Positions 1-11,791 of a DNA stretch of 64,000 bases are shown here, in pieces; the stretch's first letter is position 1, and the number at the start of each line of letters is the position of its first letter. The notes beneath the pieces are model-generated. The model was not told where the DNA came from. It saw only the letters and a program-made list of their open reading frames with translations, and did no database searches. The position numbers and the translations under genes were made by a program. The DNA is from Manduca sexta (lineage: Eukaryota > Arthropoda > Insecta > Lepidoptera > Sphingidae): positions 13,834,777 to 13,898,776 of the forward strand of contig NC_051141.1 of NCBI RefSeq assembly GCF_014839805.1, given 5' to 3'.

Positions 1-239
1 TGTTTCGTTTTGTTTTATTTTGTCTATTTGTTTTTTTTTTCACTCAAGCGTCTTGGTGCATTTCGACTGTAAGCTTTTGTGATACTTAATTGATAAATAA
101 ATTAATATCTAAGTAGAAACTTAAAACAGACAAAAAAGGATAAAACATAATAAGAAGTGACAAAACATAACAACATCTTATGTTCTAAACATGTGGTGGT
201 GAATGTGATTAATTATAATTTATTGTGAGTACGTAATAA

Positions 240-365
240 TTGCAGGACTTGTTTCCTATATTTAGGATTGTCCGTGATGTCAAGGTCATACGTTTTTGCA
301 AGAGCTATACTGCCTACAGAGCTTGGCACAGCAACGAAGTGATCCAAGTTAGTTTTGGATAAAGG
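240..365 (-). other. Coding-like island near the left edge
   Basis: Minus strand reads TNLDHFVAVPSSVGSIALA and TYDLDITDNPKYRKQVLQ without a stop. No family recognised. Either a transposon-derived fragment or an exon of a gene beyond the window. Confidence 0.2.
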
Positions 366-1194
366 GATAGTTAAAAGATTATATACGCTTTTTCGTGGAA
401 TGTTAGTTACGTTATTTCACACAATAGGTCTATTTCTATTTCTTCGTCGAACACAATGTAGATATTTGTTCACATTATTAATTTTGTTCCCTGACTAGAA
501 ATATTATGAATTTACGATTGGAAGCTAGCAGAACCGGACAGAGAAAAATATAGGCAGGTAATTTGCCACAAAATGTAGTGGATTAAGAAAAACTTATATT
601 AATGTACCCACATTAGTACCTACAAGGCTACATACTCGAATGTCTTTATACCGTTATCTATAATCTACTCACTTTATCTTCAACTAACCTAATGAATTCA
701 TAAGTCCTAAAACAATTACGTAAGGGCGTGGGAAAATGGTATTGAGGTTACATCATATTTCATCTCATTGTATAATACCCAGAGAAAAGTTTCCAGCGCA
801 ATCTGAAAGTGCAAGGTCAACGGGGCAAATCGATGCGCGCATAAATTAATTGTGTCGTGCGAACTCGATAATATAGCTGGATCTGGGTATGAATGGGGAA
901 TTAACATTCATTGTAGTATTTGTTACCAAGAATTCAATTAGTGTATTAATGTGATTTAGTTTTCGCTATGGGGTTTTCTGATAAAAATGCTCTCACAAAT
1001 TTTGGAACGTCGACATAGCCTTTACATTTACAGTTTGCGCAGTTACACTTAGTATTTATTATTTGGCATGGGGATACAGACTACTGTCGTCCGACTAACG
1101 GATGTACGAGGAGCGGATGTTCTGTTTATGATTCTCAAGTTGATCAATTAGGCACGGAGCTGCCGGGAAAAACGAATTAGGTGTTTATACTTTA
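366..1194. other. Intergenic, no feature seen
   Basis: AT-rich DNA with only short chance frames. Confidence 0.6.
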
Positions 1195-1671
1195 TATAAA
1201 GCTGAAGAGTTTGTTTGTTTAAACACACTAATTCCTAGAACTACTGGTTCAAATTGAAATATTCTTTTGGTGTAATATAGATAAGTTAGATTTATCGAGG
1301 AAGGCTATAATCTATATAACATCGCGTTATGATCAATAGGTGCGGGGCAACAATGAAAACGTTACAAAAACGGGGAAAATTTATTCCTTTTGAAGGCATC
1401 TGTTGCATACGCTGCGTAAACAGTTAAAGTTACAGAGCAATCATGTATGACGGAATTGTTCCTCATAAAATGTTATAAAAATATATATTATAAAACAAAA
1501 TCGCCTGCCGCATCTATTTGCCTGTCTAAGTGCGATAAAGTCTAAAACTATGTACCTAACGGATTTCGATGAAATTTGGTATGGAAAGAATTTAAGATCC
1601 TGGACACATATAGCGAGAATTTTTATCCCGAAAAACTATTTAACAGGGGTGAAGCCGCGAGCAAAAGCTAG
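1195..1671 (+). mobile_element. Helitron-like non-autonomous element (Lep1-type)
   Basis: Begins TATAAAGCTGAAGAGTTTG and ends GAAGCCGCGAGCAAAAGCTAGT, a CTAG-T terminus as in Helitrons. Same ends and middle as 45309-46292. Family name by resemblance only. Confidence 0.6.
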
Positions 1672-2650
1672 TAACATCGGTAGGCTTGTAAAAATGTGTT
1701 GCGCCTACCCTACAATCAGAATGTGAATGGGTAGCACAATTCATGCGTTTATCTAGTACAAAATTTTATGTACTTCATGAGGCATAACATTTTCTTAACC
1801 AAAGACTTATAGGTATGTACTGGAAAACCATATTCAAAATATTTTTGAACTACGAAGATTGCTTCCCCTAAACTGGATTGTAAGTATACCTACTCGTGTT
1901 TTAGTTTTTCAATTGATAAGAAATAAATTTGCAATATTACTATTTTATTATTAAAAAATCAGACCACAAAATTTTATATAGTAATGTTTTACCAAGATAC
2001 ATGAGTAAATATGCTTCAATTCGCAGAGATAATACGTAATACGCTTCGTTGGTTCCCGGAACATCCAGCACCATCTACAAGTTTTTAATACTTTTAAGTC
2101 TGTTCAGTGCACATATTATAATACAGATGTATACCTACATTCTACATACCGTTTAGAATCTAGACGTTCTACCTCAATACGAAACGTGGTTCCGCTTTTC
2201 GCCGCTAGGTGGCTTAATTTATAATATTTATTTAATTAGCTAGTGGCTGCTGGCTTAAGATACGGACAGCATAGTCGCATCCTAAATACGAACTAGGGAA
2301 ATCTACTCCTCAAAAGCTAAAGCTTTTCTAATTTTACATATGCAGCAGTTATACTATTTCACGGTAAAGGCCGCAGCAATTCAAAATTCTTGTGTGCCAA
2401 TTTTCCTAATGGGCGCTCTATATAGGGTGGTGACGACATAGCGACATTAAATGAAACCACATACCGAGTATCACGTTAGTAGTACGTATACCAAAAATTA
2501 TCAAATTACAATCAATGGTTTAGCCGCAGGAATTATTTTTTACTTTAACGATTTTAGAACATGATGTACATACATTACGATTTTGCCACGCAAGTTCATT
2601 AGGTCATTCACCTCAAAACAATTTCAATTACCTACATACATAGAACAAAT
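1672..2650. other. Intergenic, no feature seen
   Basis: AT-rich. No repeat or coding signal recognised before the 207-bp repeat. Confidence 0.6.
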
Positions 2651-2654
2651 AAAT

Positions 2655-2861
2655 TGTTACGCGCCGCTATCCTAGCCGATGACATCGGGCGTTTCCGGAA
2701 GTATTCGGCTGCGCGGGCAGGCTGGCAGAAGAGAAGATATGTCACGCGGCGACTATTCTATTATTATTCTCTCTGGCTGGACGTTGTCAAAAGAATGTTT
2801 AAAATTGTATTCTGTAATTATTTTGCTAATATAATGTTTACTGTAAAAAGAGCGCTTTACA
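2655..2861 (+). repeat. Left 207-bp direct repeat (candidate LTR)
   Basis: Starts TGTTACGCGCCGC, ends GCTTTACA. Locally GC-rich in an AT-rich setting. The short frame across it is repeated identically in the right copy. Confidence 0.75.
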
Positions 2862-3252
2862 TTCAGAAGTGGGATTATACAAATGATAATTTGAAGTTAC
2901 ATTGAATTCGAATGTGAAGAGAACTATCGGAATAAATCTGTGATGAATCATTGAATGCCAAAATTAAAATTACCAGATTCTCAGATTTTAGTTACCATGG
3001 CAACGTCTACGTCTGTTGAAGTAAATATGTTGGGAATGCATATGGAATTGATGTCTGCACATTAGTACGATTCACGACATTCATAACAAAAACTTCGTTA
3101 TGCCTGCTGCTTGGCTCACTGGAGAGGGTGTTTTCTTAGAAACTAAATCATTGGAGACAGGAATGACTGGAGTCATGTGAAGTCAAATCGGTGGCGCAAC
3201 ACTTCAGGCTGACAATGCGAACGTGCGTAACTGTTTATTTTATTTAATCTGA

Positions 3253-3470
3253 TCTGTCTGTGGCCGTGAGCCTTTTGATAATATTCTATCTGCAGCCATG
3301 ACCATTCTGATCATATTCTGTCTGTAGCCATGACCATTCTGGTCATATTCTGTCTGTAACCATGAGCATTCTGATCATATTCTGTCTGTAGTCATGAGCA
3401 TTCTGATCATATTCTGTCTGTGGTCATGAGCCTTCTGATCATATTCTGTCTGTAGCCATGAGCATTCTGA
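3253..3470 (+). repeat. 32-bp minisatellite, about 6.8 copies
   Basis: Tandem unit beginning TCTGTCTGTAGCCATGAGC and ending TTCTGATCATAT, with a few substitutions between copies. Confidence 0.9.
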
Positions 3471-5169
3471 TTGGTGTTACTAGGTCCTATTTGTTTGAAA
3501 TCGGGCAACAGGTAAAACAAATCGGGATCCAGGTAGAAGGTCGAAACACAAAAAAATACTGCAAGTCATGCTAATGTTGGTTTTCATTGCAATTTCTGTT
3601 TTAACATCGAATCATAGATCACGGTACAGTCGCGTGTCTAAACAACAGAACAAAATAAAACTATACCTACAGGGCTAGTGATGTGATGTGTTGTTTATTT
3701 TTTGATAATAATGTCTTTTGATAAATTTATTGATTTTCGGGACATTTAATGTCCCAATCAGTCGCAAATCGGGACGCGTCTCCAGAACTCTGATAACCGG
3801 GATATTCCGCGCACATCGAGACACCTGGTAACACTACGTCAGAACATACTCTGTCTGATTTGACTGCTTTATTTTACTGATCTGCTTCATTAATTCTGTT
3901 TTACTTAATTTCTTTTTGTTTTTCTATTTCTGTTTCTGGTTTAGTGTTTATATTTAATTATAAACTATATATAATATCTGTGAATTCATTAATCTTACAT
4001 GGAAAGCTTACAGTCTGACATAAAGAGATTAAGCTACAATATACGGCAGAAGTACAATATTATGTGATTTGTGGTATACGAGGTTCCAAAATCCAGTCAA
4101 CTGTGTTGATGTATAAATGCAATTTAGGAAAAAAGAGTAAAGAAAATAAGACAGAGCAAACGTTGTTGTTTAGAAATGTAATATAATAATATAATATAAC
4201 ATACATATCTTCTGTTCCAGATACCCTCACTGATCTGGTTTGGAGCATGATAAAAAAAAAACTATTCTGTCTGTACTTGGACTCGAGATAAATTGAAAAG
4301 CACTGGCTTATTAATTGAAATGTTTGGTATTCTTATATAGCACTTACGCAATGGCTCTGAAAAATTGATGCTCTCTAAGTATACTAATAAGGTACAATAT
4401 GTGAGCAATATTTCTGCGAATGAATAAGGGTACAATATGGTGACTCTGAAATGGTATACTGGATTGTGTTGCCGTACTAGCTGTAACACTAAGCTTGGTT
4501 GGTTAACCTTCGCTCAATTTTTGATAAACAGTGGGAATGGTAATCTGAGATTGCAAAAACATTTGTATTTGTCTTTGAGTATTCCTGCAATTTTGAAGTG
4601 TACCATGGTGGTGGTGGTGGTTTATTGTTGGTAATAACATTATGAACAAAAAAAAAGTAAAATATCAGATAAAACCTTACGACTGACATCTATTATACTG
4701 CTTATGATAAGTTATTTTCTGTTAACCTGTTTAGTTGTAGAAATATATTAACCGTGGTTTTATCGAGCAGACATGCACAAGGAATTCTTTTGATTTTAGT
4801 GGGTCATTAGAAGCTGATGTTTTAATCAAATAGTTAAAAAAAAGTATGTTTAGAGTTCAGTTATTGTCATTTTGTATATATGTAATTATATGGCGAGAAA
4901 TTACAAGTAGTGTTATAATAATAAAAAAAAAAAAGTTGAAACATATTCGGTAGAAGTAGCGACGGATGCGTGCTTCAGTATCGATACTATTTACGGAGCC
5001 CAATTTACGGAATGTAATATTGACATTACCGAAAATTATGTACAAATCCTGGTTCCGATGAGTTGCCAACATTGTGTAATGCATATGAAAATTGCTGTAG
5101 TTGTTTTTATTCCATGTTGGCCATGTTCTCTCTGTGCTGGTTGTTTATATAAGCGGAACATACACGTGT

Positions 5170-5366
5170 AGCTAACGCTGTACTTGAGTAGTGTAATTGT
5201 AAATCACATGTCTCCACATCGGCTTCGATCGCCAGTGACAGTTTTTATAAACACTGGGGTAATGGTTAAGCCTGCTGGTTCTCTTAGTTGAATCTGGTCC
5301 AGTGTCTTGGTTATGCCTGCGATATAGAATCACTTTAGCGAGGACTTTGTAGATATTTGACATCAA
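5170..5366 (-). pseudogene. Decayed LINE reverse transcriptase fragment
   Basis: Minus strand reads LMSNIYKVLAKVILYR, resembling the RT block that follows the RPIS motif in RTE-like elements. The rest is degraded. A second minus-strand fragment at 6350-6500 (TPGAENISNELL) resembles the preceding RT block. Confidence 0.4.
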
Positions 5367-5649
5367 GTTGTAGACCTATAGTTATTTATTCAAACTGTTA
5401 AGATTTATAGTCTTCTTAGAGTTTCTTATATTTTAAATAATATCCCATTTAGGAAGCGTCTTGACACGCGTGGCTTAACTGACTATTCGACTCATAGTTA
5501 CGGGGTAGGCTGCGCTTTCAATTGGTTTTCTGTTATAACAAACGAAAGTTTTGAAGATCCCGAGATCTCTGTCGTCTTTTTAGTTGTTTCGTCCGATTTG
5601 ATCTTGAATGTTGCTATGCTCTCTGGAGTCCGTCATTCATCGAACATAT

Positions 5650-5990
5650 TCAGAGATTGGTGAGAGAGCCCAGAAGCAGTTTCTGTATCATTTTTCACAC
5701 GTGAATAACCACAGCCACAGTTTACAAAGCTACGAATCTAGACTTGCTCAATTTAAAATCAGTTTTCTTGAATAAAGACGCGAGATGGCAGATATCATTT
5801 TTTATTTTACAAAAATGGGTTAACGTTGACATTGATAACTCTGTTTTGTTAATGAAACTTAATTTTGCTGATTCTCGTTCTGGCAACCGTCTCCATAACA
5901 GAGTGACTTTCAACTTGCCAACACGGCGAATCAATTATAGTCATCACTTGCCTTTGTGGCGAATGTATCAGTCCACAATAATATGCTTCA
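5650..5990 (+). pseudogene. Decayed C-terminal fragment of a LINE reverse transcriptase
   Basis: Plus strand reads QKQFLYHFSHV, then NRVTFNLPTRRINYSHH, matching the pattern of the C-terminal end of many non-LTR polymerases (an F-x-x-P-x-x-R-x-N-Y motif). No intact enzyme. Confidence 0.45.
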
Positions 5991-6349
5991 AGAAATTTGT
6001 ATTTTAGCGGTAAAGTACCTCAGATTAAGAAACTTGGAATAATAAATTCTGTCCCTAATTTGTGACTTCAACTAATTCGTTATTACTAATTCAAACACAA
6101 TGTAACTTGTTTCCTAATTTACTTTTATTGCATGTAGAGTTCACTTCTCGAAAGTCGTGCACCCAGTTCTGTTGCTAATGTATCCGTTCTTAATTTGGAG
6201 TCTGTACATCTTATGTTATCGATTAGGTTAGAAGAGCTAGTAATAAAAAAATGTCCTTTTCAATCTTCTTGTGTAGTCATATAATAGTAATTGTTGTCCA
6301 CTGACTTGAAATTAATTTATTCTTAAGACCTCAGTCAATAACTATGTGA

Positions 6350-7045
6350 GTGTAGGTGTTAATAATGTCCCTGTTCTCGATGAGAAGTTCATTGCTGATG
6401 TTCTCTGCACCTGGAGTTTTATTTGACTACTTTTATTTATCAGAGATTGTCTCCGGTACCGGTTCTTTAATGGTTGGATCTGTTGTTTCTGTAGTATTTC
6501 TGCATGTGTATAATTCTTGGATGCTTTTAGTAGCTTTGATAGAGACTCTCGTATTGTGGTTTCTATTATGCCGTTTTTATCCTTTATGCTGGGGATCTAA
6601 TCTCTTTTCGCTGTCTGTATTTTCCCGTCTCTTTTCTTAATGCCTCTGGTCGTTTAAATGCATTTTTCTGTGTTTATAATCTGGAAGCATGGCAATCTTC
6701 CGCATGTTAGTTTTAAATATTTTATTAATTTCAGTTATGACTTTTCTAACGCTTCTTGCCTTTATGCTGTGTTACTCGTAAACCATTTGATTAATAGATT
6801 TGATTGAGTTGGTATATGTTGCGTATGCTTATTTATATGTATGAATCGTGTACTGATAAGTCCTTATTGTGTGTTATATTATCTTATGTGTTAACTTCCT
6901 TTGCGACTTCTATGGAGTTCTTTAGTTGTGCTTCTCATTCCTTTTCATTTGCTGCTGTCTTACTAATTGGAGGTTTTGCTTTGAAAGGTTTAATTGTTCT
7001 GGGTGTTTTTTTAAACTTAAGTTTGGTTCTCAACATTCTATGATT
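6350..7045 (-). pseudogene. Possible decayed LINE linker/RT start
   Basis: Minus-strand frames interrupted by stops contain TPGAENISNELL and a preceding Lys/Asn-rich region, as between endonuclease and RT of RTE-like elements. The plus-strand hydrophobic frames here are shadows of this. Confidence 0.3.
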
Positions 7046-7374
7046 GCTACTAGAATTCAGCATTAACTGTATGTAAACTTGGATAAATAGAATGAAGGTC
7101 TTTGGTTGCTGGGAATGAAGTAAGGAAACGGGGTTTAGGTACTAACGAAAAATAAATTATATACACATATAGCGTGAAAGTTAATTGCAAAATGGATAAG
7201 TTGTTGGATATTGTGGATACGCAAGACTTGATTGGTTTATTAAAGAGTTAATCGATCAGAAATAGTTAGTGATTTACTGGTAAAAATGTTTAAAATATAA
7301 GTATCCGATTCAGTTCTGCTTTCTCAAATTTATTTTTGTGAATACCTTTGGTATTCACTTTGCAGGATGGCCGA

Positions 7375-7581
7375 TGTTACGCGCCGCTATCCTAGCCGAT
7401 GACATCGGGCGTTTCCGGAAGTATTCGGCTGCGCGGGCAGGCTGGCAGAAGAGAAGATATGTCACGCGGCGACTATTCTATTATTATTCTCTCTGGCTGG
7501 ACGTTGTCAAAAGAATGTTTAAAATTGTATTCTGTAATTATTTTGCTAATATAATGTTTACTGTAAAAAGAGCGCTTTACA
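7375..7581 (+). repeat. Right 207-bp direct repeat (candidate LTR)
   Basis: Same sequence as 2655-2861. Preceded by GCAGGATGGCCGA, only a poor polypurine tract, which weakens the LTR reading. Confidence 0.75.
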
Positions 7582-7585
7582 AAAT

Positions 7586-9040
7586 ACAATGTGCGGCTCG
7601 CTACTCACAAATAATATTACAATATCGTATTGTATTGCTGGTTGTATTTAGACCTAATCACCATAACGATAACATTATTATTATTATTAGCAAAAAAAGA
7701 TTGCCGAGGCGCACCACTTGTTTTGTAAACTGGCAAGTAGCTATGTTGTCTATTCGACATTTTTGTCTGAACATGTAGACAAGTAAGTGTAGGCAAAAAT
7801 ACCAGGTGTAAGGGAAGCGCTACCGAAAACGAAGACAGCGCGATCGAATGCTTACTATTTTAAACGAATTTTCTTAAATTTCTATACTGCGTTACGTATG
7901 GATGGATAAACTAAACTATTAATTAGAAAAAAATTCAATATTATTAAAAAAATATCATAATGTAAGTTGTAAGACGAACATCAGCTGATGGTGCTGTGCA
8001 GGCGCAGCGCGGCACGCCGGCCGACGCCTTGTCGGCATTTCTTTTGTAGTTCGTAGTACGCGTATGTATGAGTTTTGATTAAATGTTTTGTGTTTACATG
8101 AAATGTGAACCTAGTGACCATGACCGCCATTTTTTAGATTACGTTCATAAATGAAACTTTATGCCCAAAAGGGACCGCCAAATAAGTATTGTCCATTGAA
8201 ATGTTACATTTTTTAGGCCTTACCTTGCGTTTTTTAGAGGACGCAATTTTATTTTTTTGAAGTGTAGGGGGGGTCAGTGTAAAGCTAAAACCAAGTTTGT
8301 GGGGTCGCCACCCTTGTCCCACGACCGCCATCTTGAAAATAGGGGTTGAAATAGTTTTTACGATGTATCTCTTAAACTATTTATCTGACAAAAAAAAATA
8401 ATTATAAATATTTTTTGTTGCAAATTAAATTCTCTACAACTTTGGTCCAGTAACTTTTTGTCGTAGAACTATAAATAAAAAAGTTATAAGCGAAAATGTT
8501 AAGAAATTCAATGTTAAGCAATGTCCATTGCAACGTCATCAGAACGTGTGTTTATAAGGTTATATCTGGCTTTTCAGCGGTAAATGAGTCTGTGGTTAAA
8601 GGTTGAAAAGCGTCTTTAGTTAGTATTGTCCCTCGATTTTAATTGGAGGCAAGTAAAAAAGTTATATTTTTAACCAGCGAGGATCTTAATTTTCCACTTG
8701 ATTAATTTCGCTGTGGTTTATTGCTCATTAGTGTTCCCCGAGACTCGGCGAGCTCCACAGAGGAGTTACAGTGGTAATGTCAAAGCGGGATAGTCTGTAG
8801 GACTCTTAAATCCTAAAACAATGCTAATTTTCATGTCTGTAAAATGATGTATGTTTATGACTTGGTCTGTACTAGGATCACATAAATAACACAACATTAG
8901 TATAATATTTTTTATTTCTTATTGTAAGTTGCATTTGTTCTCAAAGAAGCGGTACTGATAATAGACAGGCATAATTATTGTTTAATATTATAGTTACATT
9001 AAATGTTACGTAGAATATAGACATACAATATCAGTACTTT
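7586..9040. other. Intergenic, possible old repeats only
   Basis: 8110-8340 has two similar GACCGCCAT-containing segments about 200 bp apart, like a decayed interspersed repeat. The rest is unassigned. Confidence 0.4.
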
Positions 9041-9050
9041 TATAGTCAAA

Positions 9051-9310
9051 CCCCCTTATTCATAGACGTTTTTTATCGAACGACCAAGTAAAGCTGTGAT
9101 AACAAGTCTGTTTCTCAGTGCTGACGGCATGGCAGTCTTCTCAGTGCGTAGACATAGGGCCGTTGTGATTGGCTAATATTGAGATGCAACAATAATAGCC
9201 AATCACAAAGGCCCTATGTCTGTTTCTCAGTGCCGTTGGGCACTGAGAAACAAGCTTGTTATCACAGCTTTACTTCGTCCTTAGATAAAAAACGTTTATG
9301 AATAAGGGGG
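9051..9310. mobile_element. Fold-back MITE, 260 bp
   Basis: Near-palindromic along its whole length. Left CCCCCTTATTCATAGACG pairs with right CGTTTATGAATAAGGGGG, and inner blocks (GCTGTGATAACAAG, GCCAATCACAA, GCCCTATGTC) also recur inverted. A small unpaired loop is near 9185. No coding sequence. Confidence 0.88.
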
Positions 9311-9317
9311 TCAGAGT

Positions 9318-10430
9318 ATATTATAAGTAAATATCATATTATATAACCAAGCTAAATACAACTTAGACCAGCTGTACCGAGCAAATTAAGGTAACAACCG
9401 ATGATAACGAGAGAATAATGTTAAAATTAAATGCCACCGCGTTTATGACGAGAAACAATATACATATTATTATTATAAAAGTAAACGAAAAGTACTTAAA
9501 ATAGTTCGTTGCTCACAAAGCGATTATGATGGGTATAAACGCCTATCTATAATAAGTGTAAACAAAATGGCAGTGGTAAACATAAGCATGTAGCATTCGA
9601 ACATATTTTGGCACTTCGAGGTACATACCACTGGATGCAGTCACTAACTTATTGTGAGAGTAAATTAACGATAGCGCTCGACAAGTGCAAGCTTCGCGAA
9701 TAAGCGAATATTCAAAATGGAAACAAGATAATGCATCGTATTTATATTAGTTTAATAGTTTCCTATCTACTGTAATATTTAACGTTACTTTCGAAACTTA
9801 TGGCACCAATGCGACTCTGGCGAGCACCCCGTTGCAGCATACACTCAACATTGTATGTTATTCGATCACTTGATATTTCATTACATTACCATACTTATAA
9901 ACTAAACTAGCCATATTGTCCAGATTGAATTATACTTAATACTAAAAGAACAATTTCGTTAATCTCTACCTATTTTCAAACAAATGTATGTTCACATTTT
10001 AGACATAACAGATAAACATTCATGACTATAATTATCATATCATAATGCAGTTTGCTGTTCCGTGTTGTGTAGGAGAGTAGAGATTTCGTAGATTCGTTCG
10101 CATAGTTTGTGTCAGCTAGATCCGATCAGGTAGAAAACTGTAAACAGATAAAACACATTATTTTGCGCCATACAAATGATACGTAGGGACAATTATATTT
10201 ATTGCGCTCCATGTTATTGTTAGCATATACATTGTAAATATCTTTACACCACGCATGCTTGTGAGTCTATTATATTATAAGCGGGAAGCGTATTATTAAC
10301 TGGATATCAGTTCACTATTGTAGGGCTGCGTATTTACGATTATATTATTAAGATAATTACAAAACAAATAACGCACATTATAATGTAACATAATAAATAT
10401 TATTATTGAATATTAATCGCTTGTTTTGTT
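9318..10430. other. Intergenic, no feature seen
   Basis: AT-rich. No coding or repeat signal recognised. Confidence 0.55.
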
Positions 10431-10639
10431 GATTTAGGTGGTAATTTTCTTAGAAATTGTGTTTTACCAAGATAATAAACTCATAGCAAATAATATTCAT
10501 TATGTAAACACAGCATGCAACACTAAAAATATCGATAGCAATTATCGACATTTGGCTGGCACAATGCCATTAGATCACCCACCTGGCATGTCCTATTTAG
10601 AAGTCAATATTATAGATATAATGTAACGTTTTCATGTAA

Positions 10640-10800
10640 ACAAACACGAAACTCATTACGGATGGTACAAGGACTCGCAGGCTAATGTTAGAGTTGAGTC
10701 CCATTTTAGAGTTGAAGAAGTAACGAGGAGGTGGCGACTCGAAAACATCGATCTCTTCGAAGTAAGGATACACGTCGGGGAACATTGAACTGACGAATCC
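10640..10800 (-). other. Coding-like island downstream of trol
   Basis: Minus strand ATG at 10783-10785 starts MFPDVYPYFEEIDVFESPPP and runs with balanced codons to a possible gtaatg donor after LRVLVPS near 10662. The plus strand is also open. Could be an exon of another gene or a repeat fragment. Confidence 0.25.
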
Positions 10801-11494
10801 ATAGCAGCGTGCAATGTTAATGTTTTGTTAGTGCTTAACACGAGTTTCCGCCATTGTGTTAGTTTATTTTCACCAAATTGTTAATTGAGCCTGTACAACC
10901 TAAAGCTTAGTTAACATCGTGTTGTTTACTCTTGTTTCATTATTAATGCTATTTTCGTCAACTTCTTGGTAAGGAGCGACAAAATATATTACTTATGCGA
11001 CTAAGCAGTCGCACCATATTCGACAATATTTTGTTTGAGTAATGTACTTAAACATAAATCGTTATTTTACCTTTACTTAAACGAGAGTCTACATCCGTGC
11101 GACGGCAATATGAAAAAAATATCGAAATTCTCAACGAGAAATACAATCAAAAATATTCAAACTCGCAATTGGAATTTTTACTTATATATTGCACGATGTT
11201 ATCTAAGCAATGAGATATACAGAGTGTTTTTCAAAGAGAATCCATATTTTTTATTAAATTTAAAATATATAATATGATGACTAATATAAAATTTAAAATA
11301 TTTAAAATTACGTACATATTAATAAGTAAGTTATTTACATTTCAAAATATCTAAACAGTTTGATTTATGGTCAATATTTATAGTACGCGCGATCATTGAT
11401 AAAAAACATACAACGATAAACACAAGCCAATGTGAACATTGCCGACGCTACGTAACGCGTAAACCGAACCTTGCCTACTTACTTCTTTGCGACA

Positions 11495-11791
11495 AGGGGC
11501 CGTTCAAGTATTACGTAACACAATTTGGAGGGGAGGGGGTGTTTTGTTACAGGGGCGAGAGGGGGGTCCGTTCAACGCGTTAAAAACAATATCAAAGGTA
11601 TTTTAGCGACTTTCCGGTACTTTGCGCAACATATTTGTGAATATTAGAAAAAAATTGACACTTTAGAGTTACATAATCTTTGGAGGGGGGGGGGGGGGTT
11701 CGTACAGGAAAACGTTACGGCGCGTTACATGGGGGGAGGGGGGATCAAAAATCTTCAAAAATTGCGATACGTAATACTTGAATGGCCCCTA
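11495..11791. mobile_element. MITE with G-rich interior, about 297 bp
   Basis: Ends AGGGGCCGTTCAAGTATTAC and the inverted GTAATACTTGAATGGCCCCT, about 20 bp of terminal repeat. The interior has several runs of five or more G, including one of about 14 near 11685. Confidence 0.82.

Larger units (their letters stand above)
2655..7581 (+). mobile_element. Putative non-autonomous LTR element with identical 207-bp ends
   Basis: Two direct repeats of 207 bp (2655-2861 and 7375-7581) appear identical base for base. Each begins TG and ends CA. The outer flanks share AAAT (2651-2654 and 7582-7585), while each single copy has no duplication of its own. The 4.5-kb interior has no long gag-pol frame. It holds a 32-bp minisatellite and decayed LINE pieces on both strands. 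This fits a LARD-like element. A segmental duplication of a 207-bp unit is the alternative. Confidence 0.55.

Noticed and set aside
2654..2905. 83-codon plus-strand frame starting MLRAAILADDIG, repeated at 7374
   Set aside because: The frame follows the 207-bp direct repeat exactly and diverges at its end. It is better read as a repeat terminus than as a gene family.
6356..7043. Plus-strand hydrophobic frames that look like membrane proteins
   Set aside because: Low-complexity T-rich DNA. The opposite strand carries LINE-like motifs, so the hydrophobicity is a by-product.
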